The position numbers and the translations under genes are program-made. Source: Roseiarcus sp963696665 (GTDB taxonomy: Bacteria > Pseudomonadota > Alphaproteobacteria > Rhizobiales > Beijerinckiaceae). From it: 64,000 nucleotides of DNA. Location of the stretch: the NCBI GenBank assembly GCA_963696665.1, contig CAVOLE010000033.1, positions 37,813 to 101,812 on the forward strand. The letters run 5' to 3'. Below the pieces are notes generated by a model. It ran no database searches and was not told the origin of the DNA. It saw only the letters and a program-made list of their open reading frames with translations. Shown one piece after another: positions 55,444 through 63,492 of the stretch; position 1 is the stretch's first letter, and every line of letters begins with the position of its first letter.

Positions 55444-56049
55444 ATGACTTTCATCAAGGGAAGTGCGGGTGTCGGAGCGGCGATGCTGATCGGTCTCTCC
55501 GCGCCGTCGGCGCAAGCCGGCTATGTCGTCGACCTCACGCAAGCGGGGAGCAACGTCGTCGCGACCGGAAGCGGCGCAATCGACCTGACCGGACTGACTT
55601 TTTTCGACGTGCTTGGCGGGCCAGCATCACAAATAAGCCCCGCCGTGGGGATTATACTTACCGGGCCAGCGCCCTTTTTGGGCGACCAGTATACTGGTAT
55701 CACTGGGCCGGCGAGCTTTGGCGGCGGCTCGACCGCGTTTGCCGGCAGCGGCAGCGGAGACGAGGTTGGCACCTTCTTTGGGAACCTCGTCGTGCCGAAG
55801 GGCTACGTCTCGGACAGTCCCCTGTCGGACACCGCGACCTACGACAACCAGACCTTCATGAGCCTCGGCGCGACGCCCGGCACATACAAATGGACGTGGG
55901 GGAGCGGGGCGAACCAGAATTTCACGCTCGTCATCGGAACCGTAGTCCCCGAACCCTCGACCTGGGCCATGATGCTGTTCGGCTTCGCCGGACTGGGCTT
56001 CATGGGATATCAAAGCGCCGGGCGCCGCCGGATGGCGCGCAGCGCTTAG
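55444..56049 (+). CDS. PEPxxWA-CTERM sorted protein A
   Basis: A 201-residue exported protein with a signal peptide (GVGAAMLIGLSAPSAQA). The C-terminal sorting signal is VPEPSTWAMMLFGFAGLGF followed by a basic tail (GYQSAGRRR). This is the proteobacterial PEPxxWA variant recognised by an exosortase, which would anchor or process the protein during biofilm formation. No exosortase is in the window. The middle is glycine- and threonine-rich with 'AIDLTGL' and 'ATPGTYKWTWGSGANQNFTL'. First of three tandem paralogues; GGGAGG precedes the ATG. Confidence 0.9.
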   Translation: MTFIKGSAGVGAAMLIGLSAPSAQAGYVVDLTQAGSNVVATGSGAIDLTGLTFFDVLGGPASQISPAVGIILTGPAPFLGDQYTGITGPASFGGGSTAFAGSGSGDEVGTFFGNLVVPKGYVSDSPLSDTATYDNQTFMSLGATPGTYKWTWGSGANQNFTLVIGTVVPEPSTWAMMLFGFAGLGFMGYQSAGRRRMARSA

Positions 56050-56095
56050 CTGCGAATCGGGCCGACGTCGCCACTGGCCTGAAAGGGAGGACGCC

Positions 56096-56740
56096 ATGAC
56101 CTTCATCAAGGGGAGTGCGAGTATCGGCGCGGCGATGCTGATCGGTCTCTCCACGCCGTCGGCGCAGGCCGGATATGTGGTGGACCTCACGCAACAGGGG
56201 GGCAACGTCGTCGCGACCGGAAGCGGCGCAATCGACCTGACCAACCTCAGCTCCGCCGGCGGCGGCGGCGCCTCCGGCTTCATCTGGCCAACGGCGGCAG
56301 ACATATTCACCGGACCAGTGCCAGGCAAGTTAACCGGGGTTTATTCTGGGGTCACTGGGCCGACGAGCTTCGGGAGCGCAAATACAACCATCGCCACTAG
56401 CGGTAGCGGGGACATCGTTGGGATCGATGGCTTTGACGGTGAACTTTGGGTGCCGGCGGGCTACGCCTCCGGCACTGTCCTTTCCGACACCGCGACCTAT
56501 GACAACCAGACCTTCGCGAGCCTCGGCGCGACGCCCGGCACATACAAATGGACGTGGGGGACCGAGGCGAACCAGAACTTCACACTCGTCATCGGAACCG
56601 TGGTCCCGGAACCCTCGACCTGGGCCATGATGCTGTTCGGCTTCGCGGGACTGGGCTTCATGGGATATCAAAGCGCCGGGCGCCGCCGCCGGACCGCGCG
56701 CAACGTTTGGCGATCAGTGGCGCGCCGGCGGTTGGCCTGA
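56096..56740 (+). CDS. PEPxxWA-CTERM sorted protein B
   Basis: A 214-residue tandem paralogue of the preceding gene, 46 bases downstream. The signal peptide region and the C-terminal 60 residues are nearly identical (TYKWTWGTEANQNFTLVIGT, VPEPSTWAMMLFGFAGLGF); the central 80 residues have diverged (SSAGGGGASGFIWPTAADIF). The ribosome-binding region CCTGAAAGGGAGGACGCC is also repeated. Conservation of the ends and divergence of the centre suggest selection for surface variety. Confidence 0.9.
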   Translation: MTFIKGSASIGAAMLIGLSTPSAQAGYVVDLTQQGGNVVATGSGAIDLTNLSSAGGGGASGFIWPTAADIFTGPVPGKLTGVYSGVTGPTSFGSANTTIATSGSGDIVGIDGFDGELWVPAGYASGTVLSDTATYDNQTFASLGATPGTYKWTWGTEANQNFTLVIGTVVPEPSTWAMMLFGFAGLGFMGYQSAGRRRRTARNVWRSVARRRLA

Positions 56741-56752
56741 AAGGGGGACGCC

Positions 56753-57376
56753 ACGACAGTCATCAAGGGGATAGCGAGTCTCGGCGCGGCGATGCTGATT
56801 GGTCTCTCCGCGCTGTCGGCGCGGGCCGGATATGTCGTGGACCTCACGCGACAGGGGAGCAATGTCGTCGCAACCGGAAGCGGCGCAATCGATCTGACTG
56901 GCCTGACTGTCTTCATGAAAGGAGTCGCCGCCCCCACCCACGTAGACCCCATCGATGGGGTAATCTTCACCGGCGGGCCGGCGCGTGCGGGCATCTTCGA
57001 CATTTACCGAAACTTTTCCGGACCGGGGGATTTCGGGAGCGGAAGCTCGACCTTTGCTAGTAGCGGCAGCGGAGACTTTGTCGGCATCGTCAGCGGCAGC
57101 GGGTTTCTTAACGTACCAGCGGGTTACCTGTCCGACACTCCCCTGTCGGACACCGCGACCTACGACGGCCAGACCTTCAGCAGCCTCGGCGCGACGCCCG
57201 GCACATACAAATGGACGTGGGGGACCGGTGCAAACCAGAGCTTCACGCTCGTGATCGGTGCCGCTGTGGTCCCGGAACCCTCGACCTGGGCGATGATGCT
57301 GTTCGGCTTCGCGGGACTGGGCTTCATGGGATATCAAAGCGCTGGTCGGCGCCGCCGGACCGCGGGCAACGCTTAA
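56753..57376 (+). CDS. PEPxxWA-CTERM sorted protein C (canonical start codon lost)
   Basis: Third tandem paralogue, 207 residues if read from the homologous position. There the ATG of the other two copies is ACG (56753-56755), after GGGGG in place of GGGAGG. The first ATG in frame is 56792, which would leave only MLIGLSALSARA of the signal peptide. The rest is intact to the sorting signal VPEPSTWAMMLFGFAGLGF. Expression is probably reduced or abolished; a truncated signal peptide could still be exported. Confidence 0.75.
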   Translation, partial: TTVIKGIASLGAAMLIGLSALSARAGYVVDLTRQGSNVVATGSGAIDLTGLTVFMKGVAAPTHVDPIDGVIFTGGPARAGIFDIYRNFSGPGDFGSGSSTFASSGSGDFVGIVSGSGFLNVPAGYLSDTPLSDTATYDGQTFSSLGATPGTYKWTWGTGANQSFTLVIGAAVVPEPSTWAMMLFGFAGLGFMGYQSAGRRRRTAGNA

Positions 57377-57385
57377 GCGATCCGG

Positions 57386-57496
57386 AAGCGCGAGGCGGTC
57401 CGGCGCCGGTTAAGAGCGAAGATCGCTGAAGCCTATTCGGTTGAGCGCATGACGCGCGACACGCTCGGCGTTTATGCCGAGGCGCTGGAGCGATGA
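57386..57496 (+). pseudogene. Duplicated 3' end of the GT4 glycosyltransferase gene
   Basis: 37 codons, KREAVRRRLRAKIAEAYSVE through MTRDTLGVYAEALER and a stop, align with the end of the gene at 54060-55262, with several synonymous and a few amino-acid differences. The two copies bracket the three PEP-CTERM genes as direct repeats about 2.2 kb apart. The upstream part of the second copy is missing. Confidence 0.85.
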
Positions 57497-57517
57497 CGGA
57501 GATGGGTCGTCGGCTGG

Positions 57518-58747
57518 TTAATTCGGCGCCGCTTGGGACGTGCGTATGTGTTCGGGGCGAATGCCGATTCCGATCAACCGCGCTGGAATGCGGCGCAGGA
57601 CCGGAAAGCTGTTGAAGAGCTTGAAGAACGGCGCGGGCTTCGGTCGCTCATGGCTTTCCAAAACCCGGCTGATGATCCTCCGCTGAATGGTGAGCTGCAG
57701 CCGCTGGGTGAAGCGCATGGGCAGAGTGCGTCGCTGCTCGATGGCCTGAAGATCTTCGTCCGTCAGTTTGCCCATGCGGAGCGGGTCGGCCAGCCGGTTG
57801 GCCGCGGCGACCGCGTCTTGCACCGCCATGTTGATCCCAACGCCGCCGATCGGCGACATCGCATGCGCCGCATCGCCGATGCAAAGGAGTCCGGGTCGCC
57901 ACCATTTTTTCAACCGGTCGACCGTGACGCTGAGCAGCTTCACGTCGTCCCAGCTTTTCAGCTCCTCGATCCGGTCGGACACGAATGGCGACATCTCGAC
58001 GACCCGCGCGCGGAAGGCCTCGAGGCCTTCGGCTTTCACGCGTTCGATGCCGCCTTTCGGGATGATGTAGGCGCACTGCCAATAGTCGCCGCGGTCCAAC
58101 ATGATCATCATCTTGCCGGCCTCGATATGGCCGAACGTGTCTGGGCTGTCCCCGCCTTTGTGCGACAGTCGGAACCAGAGCACATCCATCGGCGCCCCAT
58201 AATCCTCGCTCTTGAACCCCGCTTTGTCGCGCACAATCGAATGGCGCCCGTCGCAGCCGACCGTGAGATCGGCCCGTATTGCAAGTTCCCCGTTCGGCGT
58301 GTTGGCGATCAAGCCCGCGATGCGGCCATTCTCTTCGATCAGGTCGATCGCATCAGCCTGCATGCGCAAGTCAAACGTCTTATATTGTTTGGCGTGCTCA
58401 GCCAGGAAGTTGAGAAAGTCCCATTGCGGCATCAGCGCGATGTACTTGCAGTGGGTCGGCAGATGGCGGAAATCCGCCATCTGAAGGTGCTCGGCGCCGA
58501 CCTGCGCCGTTACCGTTTCGATCTTCTGGTGCGGCAGCTTGAGCAACTGATCGAGCAGGCCGAGTTCATCCATCACTTCGAGCGTAGACGGATGAACCGT
58601 GTCGCCGCGAAAATCGCGGAAGAAATCGGCGTGCTTCTCCAGCACGACCACGTGAACGCCAGCGCGCGCCAGCAGGAACCCGAGCATCATCCCGGCGGGG
58701 CCGCCGCCGGCGATGCAGCATTGCGTCGAGATCGTCGAGTTGGCCAT
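57518..58747 (-). CDS. FAD-dependent monooxygenase, PHBH/UbiH-like
   Basis: Flavoprotein hydroxylase (409 residues). The FAD dinucleotide fold is CCIAGGGPAGMMLGFLLARA, the DG motif is LTVGCDGRHSIVRDKAGF, and the GD motif is LLCIGDAAHAMSPIGGVGIN. It belongs to the group of aromatic and ubiquinone-pathway hydroxylases; the presence of GGVGIN is usual for the UbiH/PHBH superfamily. No ferredoxin or reductase partner adjoins. The substrate cannot be assigned. It converges with the PEP-CTERM array. Confidence 0.88.
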   Translation of the reverse strand: MANSTISTQCCIAGGGPAGMMLGFLLARAGVHVVVLEKHADFFRDFRGDTVHPSTLEVMDELGLLDQLLKLPHQKIETVTAQVGAEHLQMADFRHLPTHCKYIALMPQWDFLNFLAEHAKQYKTFDLRMQADAIDLIEENGRIAGLIANTPNGELAIRADLTVGCDGRHSIVRDKAGFKSEDYGAPMDVLWFRLSHKGGDSPDTFGHIEAGKMMIMLDRGDYWQCAYIIPKGGIERVKAEGLEAFRARVVEMSPFVSDRIEELKSWDDVKLLSVTVDRLKKWWRPGLLCIGDAAHAMSPIGGVGINMAVQDAVAAANRLADPLRMGKLTDEDLQAIEQRRTLPMRFTQRLQLTIQRRIISRVLESHERPKPAPFFKLFNSFPVLRRIPARLIGIGIRPEHIRTSQAAPN

Positions 58748-59174
58748 TTTTCTCGGCTCCGGCTTTATATGCGCCTTCGCCCACGATCTAAAAGGCGAAC
58801 ATTAAGGCCCGGTTCCGGCCGGACCTCGATTTGAAGCGATCCTCGCTGTTCCCTCGCGGGATCGATTCACCACCAAGGACATGGAAAGAGCACGAAGGTG
58901 GAGTTGGAGTGATCCCTAGGAATGAGACAGGTAAATAAGCCACACATCGAGGAGCGCGGCGACGCCGAGTCCGGCCCGGTAACGACGCCGTCGCCAGGTC
59001 GCGCTCGCTCGCGCGATCGGCGCGCACAAGCTCCATGCTCGTCGCCGCGAGCACGCCCATGCAGGCGAATCCGAGCAGCGGGTTGAACCCGAACAAGAAC
59101 GCCGCAGAACCACCAGCGCTGCTGACATCGGCGAGCGCATGCCCCGCCGCAAATCAGGGCCGCGCCTCGCCCCT
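58748..59174. other. Gap with a possible broken membrane-protein gene
   Basis: 427 bases between two minus-strand genes. A possible remnant at 58916-59147 is listed separately. In the rest I see no gene, repeat or terminator. Confidence 0.4.
58916..59147 (-). pseudogene. Possible remnant of a small membrane protein
   Basis: Minus-strand segments in two frames join as GHALADVSSAGGSAAFLFGF, then LLGFACMGVLAATSMELVRA, and after a shift RYRAGLGVAALLDVWLIYLS. Two hydrophobic helices are evident, but a TGA lies just upstream in frame and no start was found. I do not recognise the family. It follows pdxA on the same strand; chance coding in high-GC DNA is the alternative. Confidence 0.3.
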
Positions 59175-60218
59175 CTAAGCCCTCACTGTTTGGCGCGCGC
59201 GCGCCAGCGTCACAGCGAGATCGATCGCCTCGATGAGGCTTGTCTCGCTCGCGATGCCGCGGCCCGCGATGTCGAAGGCCGTGCCGTGGTCGACGGATGT
59301 CCGGATGATCGGAAGGCCGAGCGTGACGTTGACGCCGCTCAAAGCCTCCCAGCGGCCGGTTTTGCTATCGACCGAGAAGCCGAGCAGCTTGACCGGAATG
59401 TGGCCCTGGTCGTGATACATGGCGACCACGGCGTCGAACTGCTCTGCGCGCAGCTTCACAAAGACGGTGTCGCCAGGCACGGGCCCGTGCACATCGTACC
59501 CTTGCTTGCGCAGGCGCTCGATCGTCGGCTCGACGACATCGATGTCCTGCCGTCCGAACAGGCCGCCTTCGCCGGCATGCGGATTGAGCGCCGCGATGGC
59601 GATGCGGCGACGCGGAACATTGAGCGCCTTGAGGGCTTCGTCGGTGAGGGACACGACGCGGCTTATCCGTTCCGGCGTCACGCGCTTCGGCACGTCTTCG
59701 AGCGCGGTATGGGTGGTGATGTGGCTCACGCGCATATGCCCATGAACGAGCAGCATCACACTGTCGCGCGCGCCTGTGAGGTCGGCGAGCAGCTCCGTGT
59801 GGCCGCTATAGTGATGGCCGGCGAAATTGAGCGCTTCCTTGCTGATTGGCCCCGTGCAGATGGCGTCGGCGACGCCGTCGAGCGCAAGGCGCACGGCCGT
59901 CGCGATCGCGTCATAAGCAATCCGGCCGCCCTCCGCGGTCGATTGGCCGGACGGGACGTGGGCGCGGGCGGCGTCAATGTCGATGAAACCGATAGGGGGC
60001 AAATCCGCGCCGGGCTTTGCGATGGAGACTGGCGTCGCAGGATCGTCCAGGCCAAGCTGCTTCAACGCTTCGCGATGGGCGAAACGCGCGCCAATGAGGA
60101 GAAGGGAAAGCTCCCCCTCCGCGACACGTTTGCGCAAGCCGGAAGCCGCGCGCGCCATGATCTCCGGACCGATCCCGGCCGGGTCGCCCGACGTCACTGC
60201 TATCCTGGGACCAGTCAC
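59175..60218 (-). CDS. pdxA: PdxA-family dehydrogenase (PdxA2-like, four-carbon sugar-acid catabolism)
   Basis: NAD-dependent 4-phosphate dehydrogenase (347 residues). Signatures are AVTSGDPAGIGPEIMARA, ICTGPISKEALNFAGHHYSG with HTELLADLTG, AALNPHAGEGGLFGRQD, MYHDQGHIPVKLLGF and TLGLPIIRTSVDHGTAFDIA; the metal-binding histidines are all present. The product could be vitamin-B6 PdxA, but the divergent DUF1537 kinase beside it matches the D-threonate/D-erythronate route, in which PdxA2 oxidises the 4-phosphate to dihydroxyacetone phosphate. The shared promoter region is 137 bases. Confidence 0.9.
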   Translation of the reverse strand: MTGPRIAVTSGDPAGIGPEIMARAASGLRKRVAEGELSLLLIGARFAHREALKQLGLDDPATPVSIAKPGADLPPIGFIDIDAARAHVPSGQSTAEGGRIAYDAIATAVRLALDGVADAICTGPISKEALNFAGHHYSGHTELLADLTGARDSVMLLVHGHMRVSHITTHTALEDVPKRVTPERISRVVSLTDEALKALNVPRRRIAIAALNPHAGEGGLFGRQDIDVVEPTIERLRKQGYDVHGPVPGDTVFVKLRAEQFDAVVAMYHDQGHIPVKLLGFSVDSKTGRWEALSGVNVTLGLPIIRTSVDHGTAFDIAGRGIASETSLIEAIDLAVTLARARQTVRA

Positions 60219-60263
60219 CTTCGCTCCTTCGTCTTCGCGGCCAACCTAGCGTAAGATTTTAGC

Positions 60264-60359
60264 ATGAAAAGGGATGTCGCCTTCATCGGGACTCATGCGA
60301 CCCGCGGCGCGGCGTTGACCGAGACTTCGCTCGAGGCCGCGGTGCAGGCCCTCGCATGA
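60264..60359 (+). CDS. Possible 31-residue leader peptide overlapping the DUF1537 kinase
   Basis: ATG 60264 to TGA 60359 encodes MKRDVAFIGTHATRGAAL and a short helix. The TGA overlaps the kinase ATG (ATGA), as in translational coupling. No good ribosome-binding site precedes it and no homologue is recognised. It could be a true leader, a remnant, or chance. Confidence 0.3.
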   Translation: MKRDVAFIGTHATRGAALTETSLEAAVQALA

Positions 60360-61424
60360 CGATCTTACGCCTCATAGCCGACGACCTGACCGGAGCGCTC
60401 GACACCGCGGCTCAGTTCACCGGCGCCATCGGCCCGCTGCCGGTTCTGTTGGATCGGACGGCCCAGCCGCCCCAAGGCTCCTACGCCCTGAACCTCGCCT
60501 GCCGCGATGGCGATGAGAAGACCGCCGTCGCCTGCACGCGCGACAGCCTGCATTGCTATTCGGGCGCGGATCTTGCGTTCAAGAAGATCGACAGTCTCAT
60601 GCGCGGGCATTGGGCGGCGGAGCTCGCCGAGATCGTCCGGTCCGGCATGTTCCGCCGGATCGTGCTGGCGCCCGCGGTTCCCGCTCACGGGCGGCTCACG
60701 CGGGGCGGCCTGCAGATGCTGGCGCAACCGTCCGGCGATCCCGCGCCGATCAAGGACATCGCGGCGGAGCTTGCGCGTCATGGCGTTTCGTCGCGCGGCG
60801 ACGAAATGCGAGATTGTCATCGGCGACGCGGAAAGCGACGCCGACCTCGACGCCATCGCGAAACGCTACGCTAACGAGCCCCGCACGCTCTGGTGCGGCG
60901 CGGCTGGCCTCGCGAGGGCGCTCGCGCAAGAGCCGCCCCGCGCCGCCCGCCCGTTGGATCGGCCGCATCTCGTGATCGTCGGCTCGCGCCATCCCGTCAC
61001 CCTTCGGCAGCTGGAAGTCTTCGCCGCGGCGCGGCCGGAGTGTTTGGCGCCCATGGCGGCCGAACCGAATTTCGCCGGCCGCGTCCGGACCACGCTCGAG
61101 GCGTTCGGGGCCTGCGTTGTCCTGCCCGCCCTGCCGTCGGGTCTGACCGAACTGGAAGCCGCGGAGCGCATCGCGAGCGGCCTAGAACGGCTTTCCGGCC
61201 GCCTTCCGCCGCTTGGCGGACTGACGGTGGTGGGCGGGGAGACATTCGCCGGCGTTTGCCGCGTCCTCAAAGCGACCCGGCTTCGCGTGGACGGCGAATT
61301 TCTGCACGGCGTTCCCTTTTCCCGCATGGAGTCCGGCCTCTGGTCGGGAACCTTCTGCGCCTCCAAGTCCGGCGCTTTCGGCGAGCCGGACTGGCTGCTC
61401 AAGCACCTGAGCCAGCGCTCTTGA
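60356..61424 (+). CDS. DUF1537 four-carbon acid sugar kinase (one +1 shift)
   Basis: Kinase of the D-threonate/D-erythronate/3-oxo-tetronate (DtnK/OtnK) family. The N-terminal sugar-binding domain is RLIADDLTGALDTAAQFTG with FKKIDSLMRGHW. The C-terminal nucleotide domain includes LVIVGSRHPVTLRQ and LTVVGGETFAGVC. The frame shifts once between about 60790 and 60805 (GVSSRGDE, then CEIVIGDAESDADLDAIAKR). Corrected, the length is about 355 residues, slightly short for the family. It phosphorylates the C4 acid that the divergently encoded PdxA-like enzyme oxidises. Confidence 0.83.
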
Positions 61425-61860
61425 CGTCGCTCGCCCTTTCAACCGCCCTGCGTCTCGCCGCTCGATTGTTTCCCCGCATGCTCCGCGCGCAAACGGGGCG
61501 TGCTGATCGAGGGATCGGCTTGTGATTGAAGGGGCGCACGGGGGAGCCCCGCATTTCGTTAGGGTCAACCCCAATCGCCGCTGCAAGGTCGACCGCTTTG
61601 GGCGATTCCTGCCCTCCCAAAGGGCGCCCCGGAACGGCAGGAATCGACGTGTTGCGGACGTAGCCAACCGCGGCCTTAGACGCCTCAAATTGAGCGGGAA
61701 GCAGTCGCTCGTACGAGGCGCTTCGGACAGTGCGAGTTCGCCAATACCGGCAATCGACAGGAGCAGCCGGGAAGCCATCGAGCACGTTTCGAGCATCGCA
61801 TAAACATTCAAATCGCGGGCTGCGCCAAAAGACCTCAGGCTCGTAATTCGAGGACTTCGC
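61425..61860. other. Intergenic region before the DUF262 gene
   Basis: About 436 bases. An 11-bp inverted repeat CGATTCCTGCC (61603-61613) / GGCAGGAATCG (61636-61646) could form a hairpin. I see no gene I can support, and it may be the left edge of the more AT-rich island that follows. Confidence 0.5.
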
Positions 61861-63492
61861 ATGGCGACAAGATCGACTTCGATTTCCGACCTTCTGAACC
61901 AAATTCGCGAAGAAGAACTTGTACTTCCAGACTTACAGCGCGACTTTGTCTGGGAACCGGAAGATATGCGGCTCTTTTTCGATAGCGTGATGAGGGATTA
62001 CCCATTCGGATCGTTACTCGTATGGGAAACCCAGTATCACGAAGTACTCTATCGGCAATTCGTCGCCGACTACAAGTCCGGAATGACCTTCGATCCAAAA
62101 GTAAAAGAGTTTGGACGCCGTCGTAAAATGGTCCTCGATGGACAACAGCGGCTCCAGTCTCTCTATATCGGGACATACGGCTCGTTCGATGGCCGCCGCC
62201 TATACTTCAATATGACGAGCGGTCCCGGTGACACGGATCAAGAGTCCGATAGTCCGCTCGGCAGCTACCGGTTTGAATTCCGGCAGGACATTGACGCTCG
62301 TCCAAAGCGGCTAGTTCGTGTTGCAGACGTCATTCAGTGGGACCGCCGGCACGAGGAGGATGAGATCGCTGGCGCCATCACCCAGGCGGGTTTGGAAAGC
62401 AGTGAAGCGGTCCGCGCTGCCAGGAACTTGCGGAATCTGCGTCGGGTTTTCACTCAGAGTGACATTGTGCCGCTTGAAACTATCGACGAGGACATCATCA
62501 ATGCCCGACAAGCGCGCACGACCGACGAAATCCTAGAGATTTTTGTGCGCGTTAATTCGGGCGGCACCCGCTTGTCGCGTTCCGACCTAATGTTCAGTCT
62601 TATAAAGTCCAAATGGCCCAAAGCGCGTGTCAATTTTGATGAGGTTATTAAATTGGTCGACCCAGACAACGTAGTCGGCGTCGACAAGGACTTTCTCATT
62701 CGTGGTCTACTGGTCAATGCCGATGTGTCAGTTGCGTTTGAGATAAATGCCATTTCGCGTCATTGGGATAAGTTGGAACTGCAGTTTGATGGATTTGCCG
62801 CTGCGTTAAAGAGTGTCCTTGATTTTTGCCGAGACCCGGATGTGCGCGTTGCTACCGCGTCTTTGATTCAGCCAGTGGCCGCGCTGTATCCATTAATATA
62901 CTTTGTTGCGAAACAGAAAAATTGTTCTGTGCCTGACGAATCTCGGCAGTCACTCAAGACGCTCCTCTATATGATTTTGTTCAATCGTTTCTTGAGGGGT
63001 AAAAGTCCGGAGGCACGCATCCGCTGGCTGCGTGAAGCACTGCAAAACATAAGAGATAACCGCTTTCCACTGCAGAAATGCCTCGAAGTTATTGAGAAAC
63101 GTCAGACGTCTACTTGGCTGGTTACCAGTGCTGAGATGCTTAACTTCAATAAAACTCTCGCGCTCAACATCGTACAACCTAGTGTTTGTCGAAAGACCTA
63201 CGCTTGGCAAGCTAAACCAGAACTAGATCACATCTTTCCGTTCTCAACTTACTTCACCCGTGGGCCCGCGTTGGTGAACGATATTGGCAACATGGCGTTT
63301 CTTGGCAAGTTAAGAAACATTAGAAAAAGTAATCAGCCCCCTTGGGAATATTTTGCAGACGTATCTGACAGCGATCTCGATCGAGACTTCTTGGTGGATC
63401 GGCGACTACTCGCTGACGACAAGTTCGAAGAATTTGTGACAACACGTCGCGAGCGCATTATAACTGCGGTGAAGGAATTCTTGCAACGGTGA
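61861..63492 (+). CDS. DUF262 and HNH (DUF1524-like) protein, GmrSD-type restriction candidate
   Basis: A 543-residue protein. The N-terminal DUF262 domain shows ELVLPDLQRDFVWEPEDMRL, DYPFGSLLVWET, the DGQQRLQSLY motif (from residue 93) and FVRVNSGGTRLSRSDLMFSL. The C-terminus has a degenerate HNH nuclease: ELDHIFPFSTY (about residue 455) and NDIGNMAFLGKLRNIRKSN. DUF262 with DUF1524 is the layout of GmrSD and BrxU, which cut modified phage DNA. The gene is clearly more AT-rich than its neighbours, with rare codons such as ATA and TTA, suggesting recent transfer. No modification gene is adjacent. Confidence 0.82.
   Translation: MATRSTSISDLLNQIREEELVLPDLQRDFVWEPEDMRLFFDSVMRDYPFGSLLVWETQYHEVLYRQFVADYKSGMTFDPKVKEFGRRRKMVLDGQQRLQSLYIGTYGSFDGRRLYFNMTSGPGDTDQESDSPLGSYRFEFRQDIDARPKRLVRVADVIQWDRRHEEDEIAGAITQAGLESSEAVRAARNLRNLRRVFTQSDIVPLETIDEDIINARQARTTDEILEIFVRVNSGGTRLSRSDLMFSLIKSKWPKARVNFDEVIKLVDPDNVVGVDKDFLIRGLLVNADVSVAFEINAISRHWDKLELQFDGFAAALKSVLDFCRDPDVRVATASLIQPVAALYPLIYFVAKQKNCSVPDESRQSLKTLLYMILFNRFLRGKSPEARIRWLREALQNIRDNRFPLQKCLEVIEKRQTSTWLVTSAEMLNFNKTLALNIVQPSVCRKTYAWQAKPELDHIFPFSTYFTRGPALVNDIGNMAFLGKLRNIRKSNQPPWEYFADVSDSDLDRDFLVDRRLLADDKFEEFVTTRRERIITAVKEFLQR

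Noticed and set aside
57533..58834. 433-codon plus-strand open frame opposite the FAD monooxygenase
   Set aside because: The minus strand holds all three FAD motifs; the plus frame is a shadow.
61399..61902. 167-codon minus-strand open frame between the kinase and DUF262 genes
   Set aside because: No domain, low-complexity arginine-rich composition and overlap with the start of DUF262; treated as non-coding.
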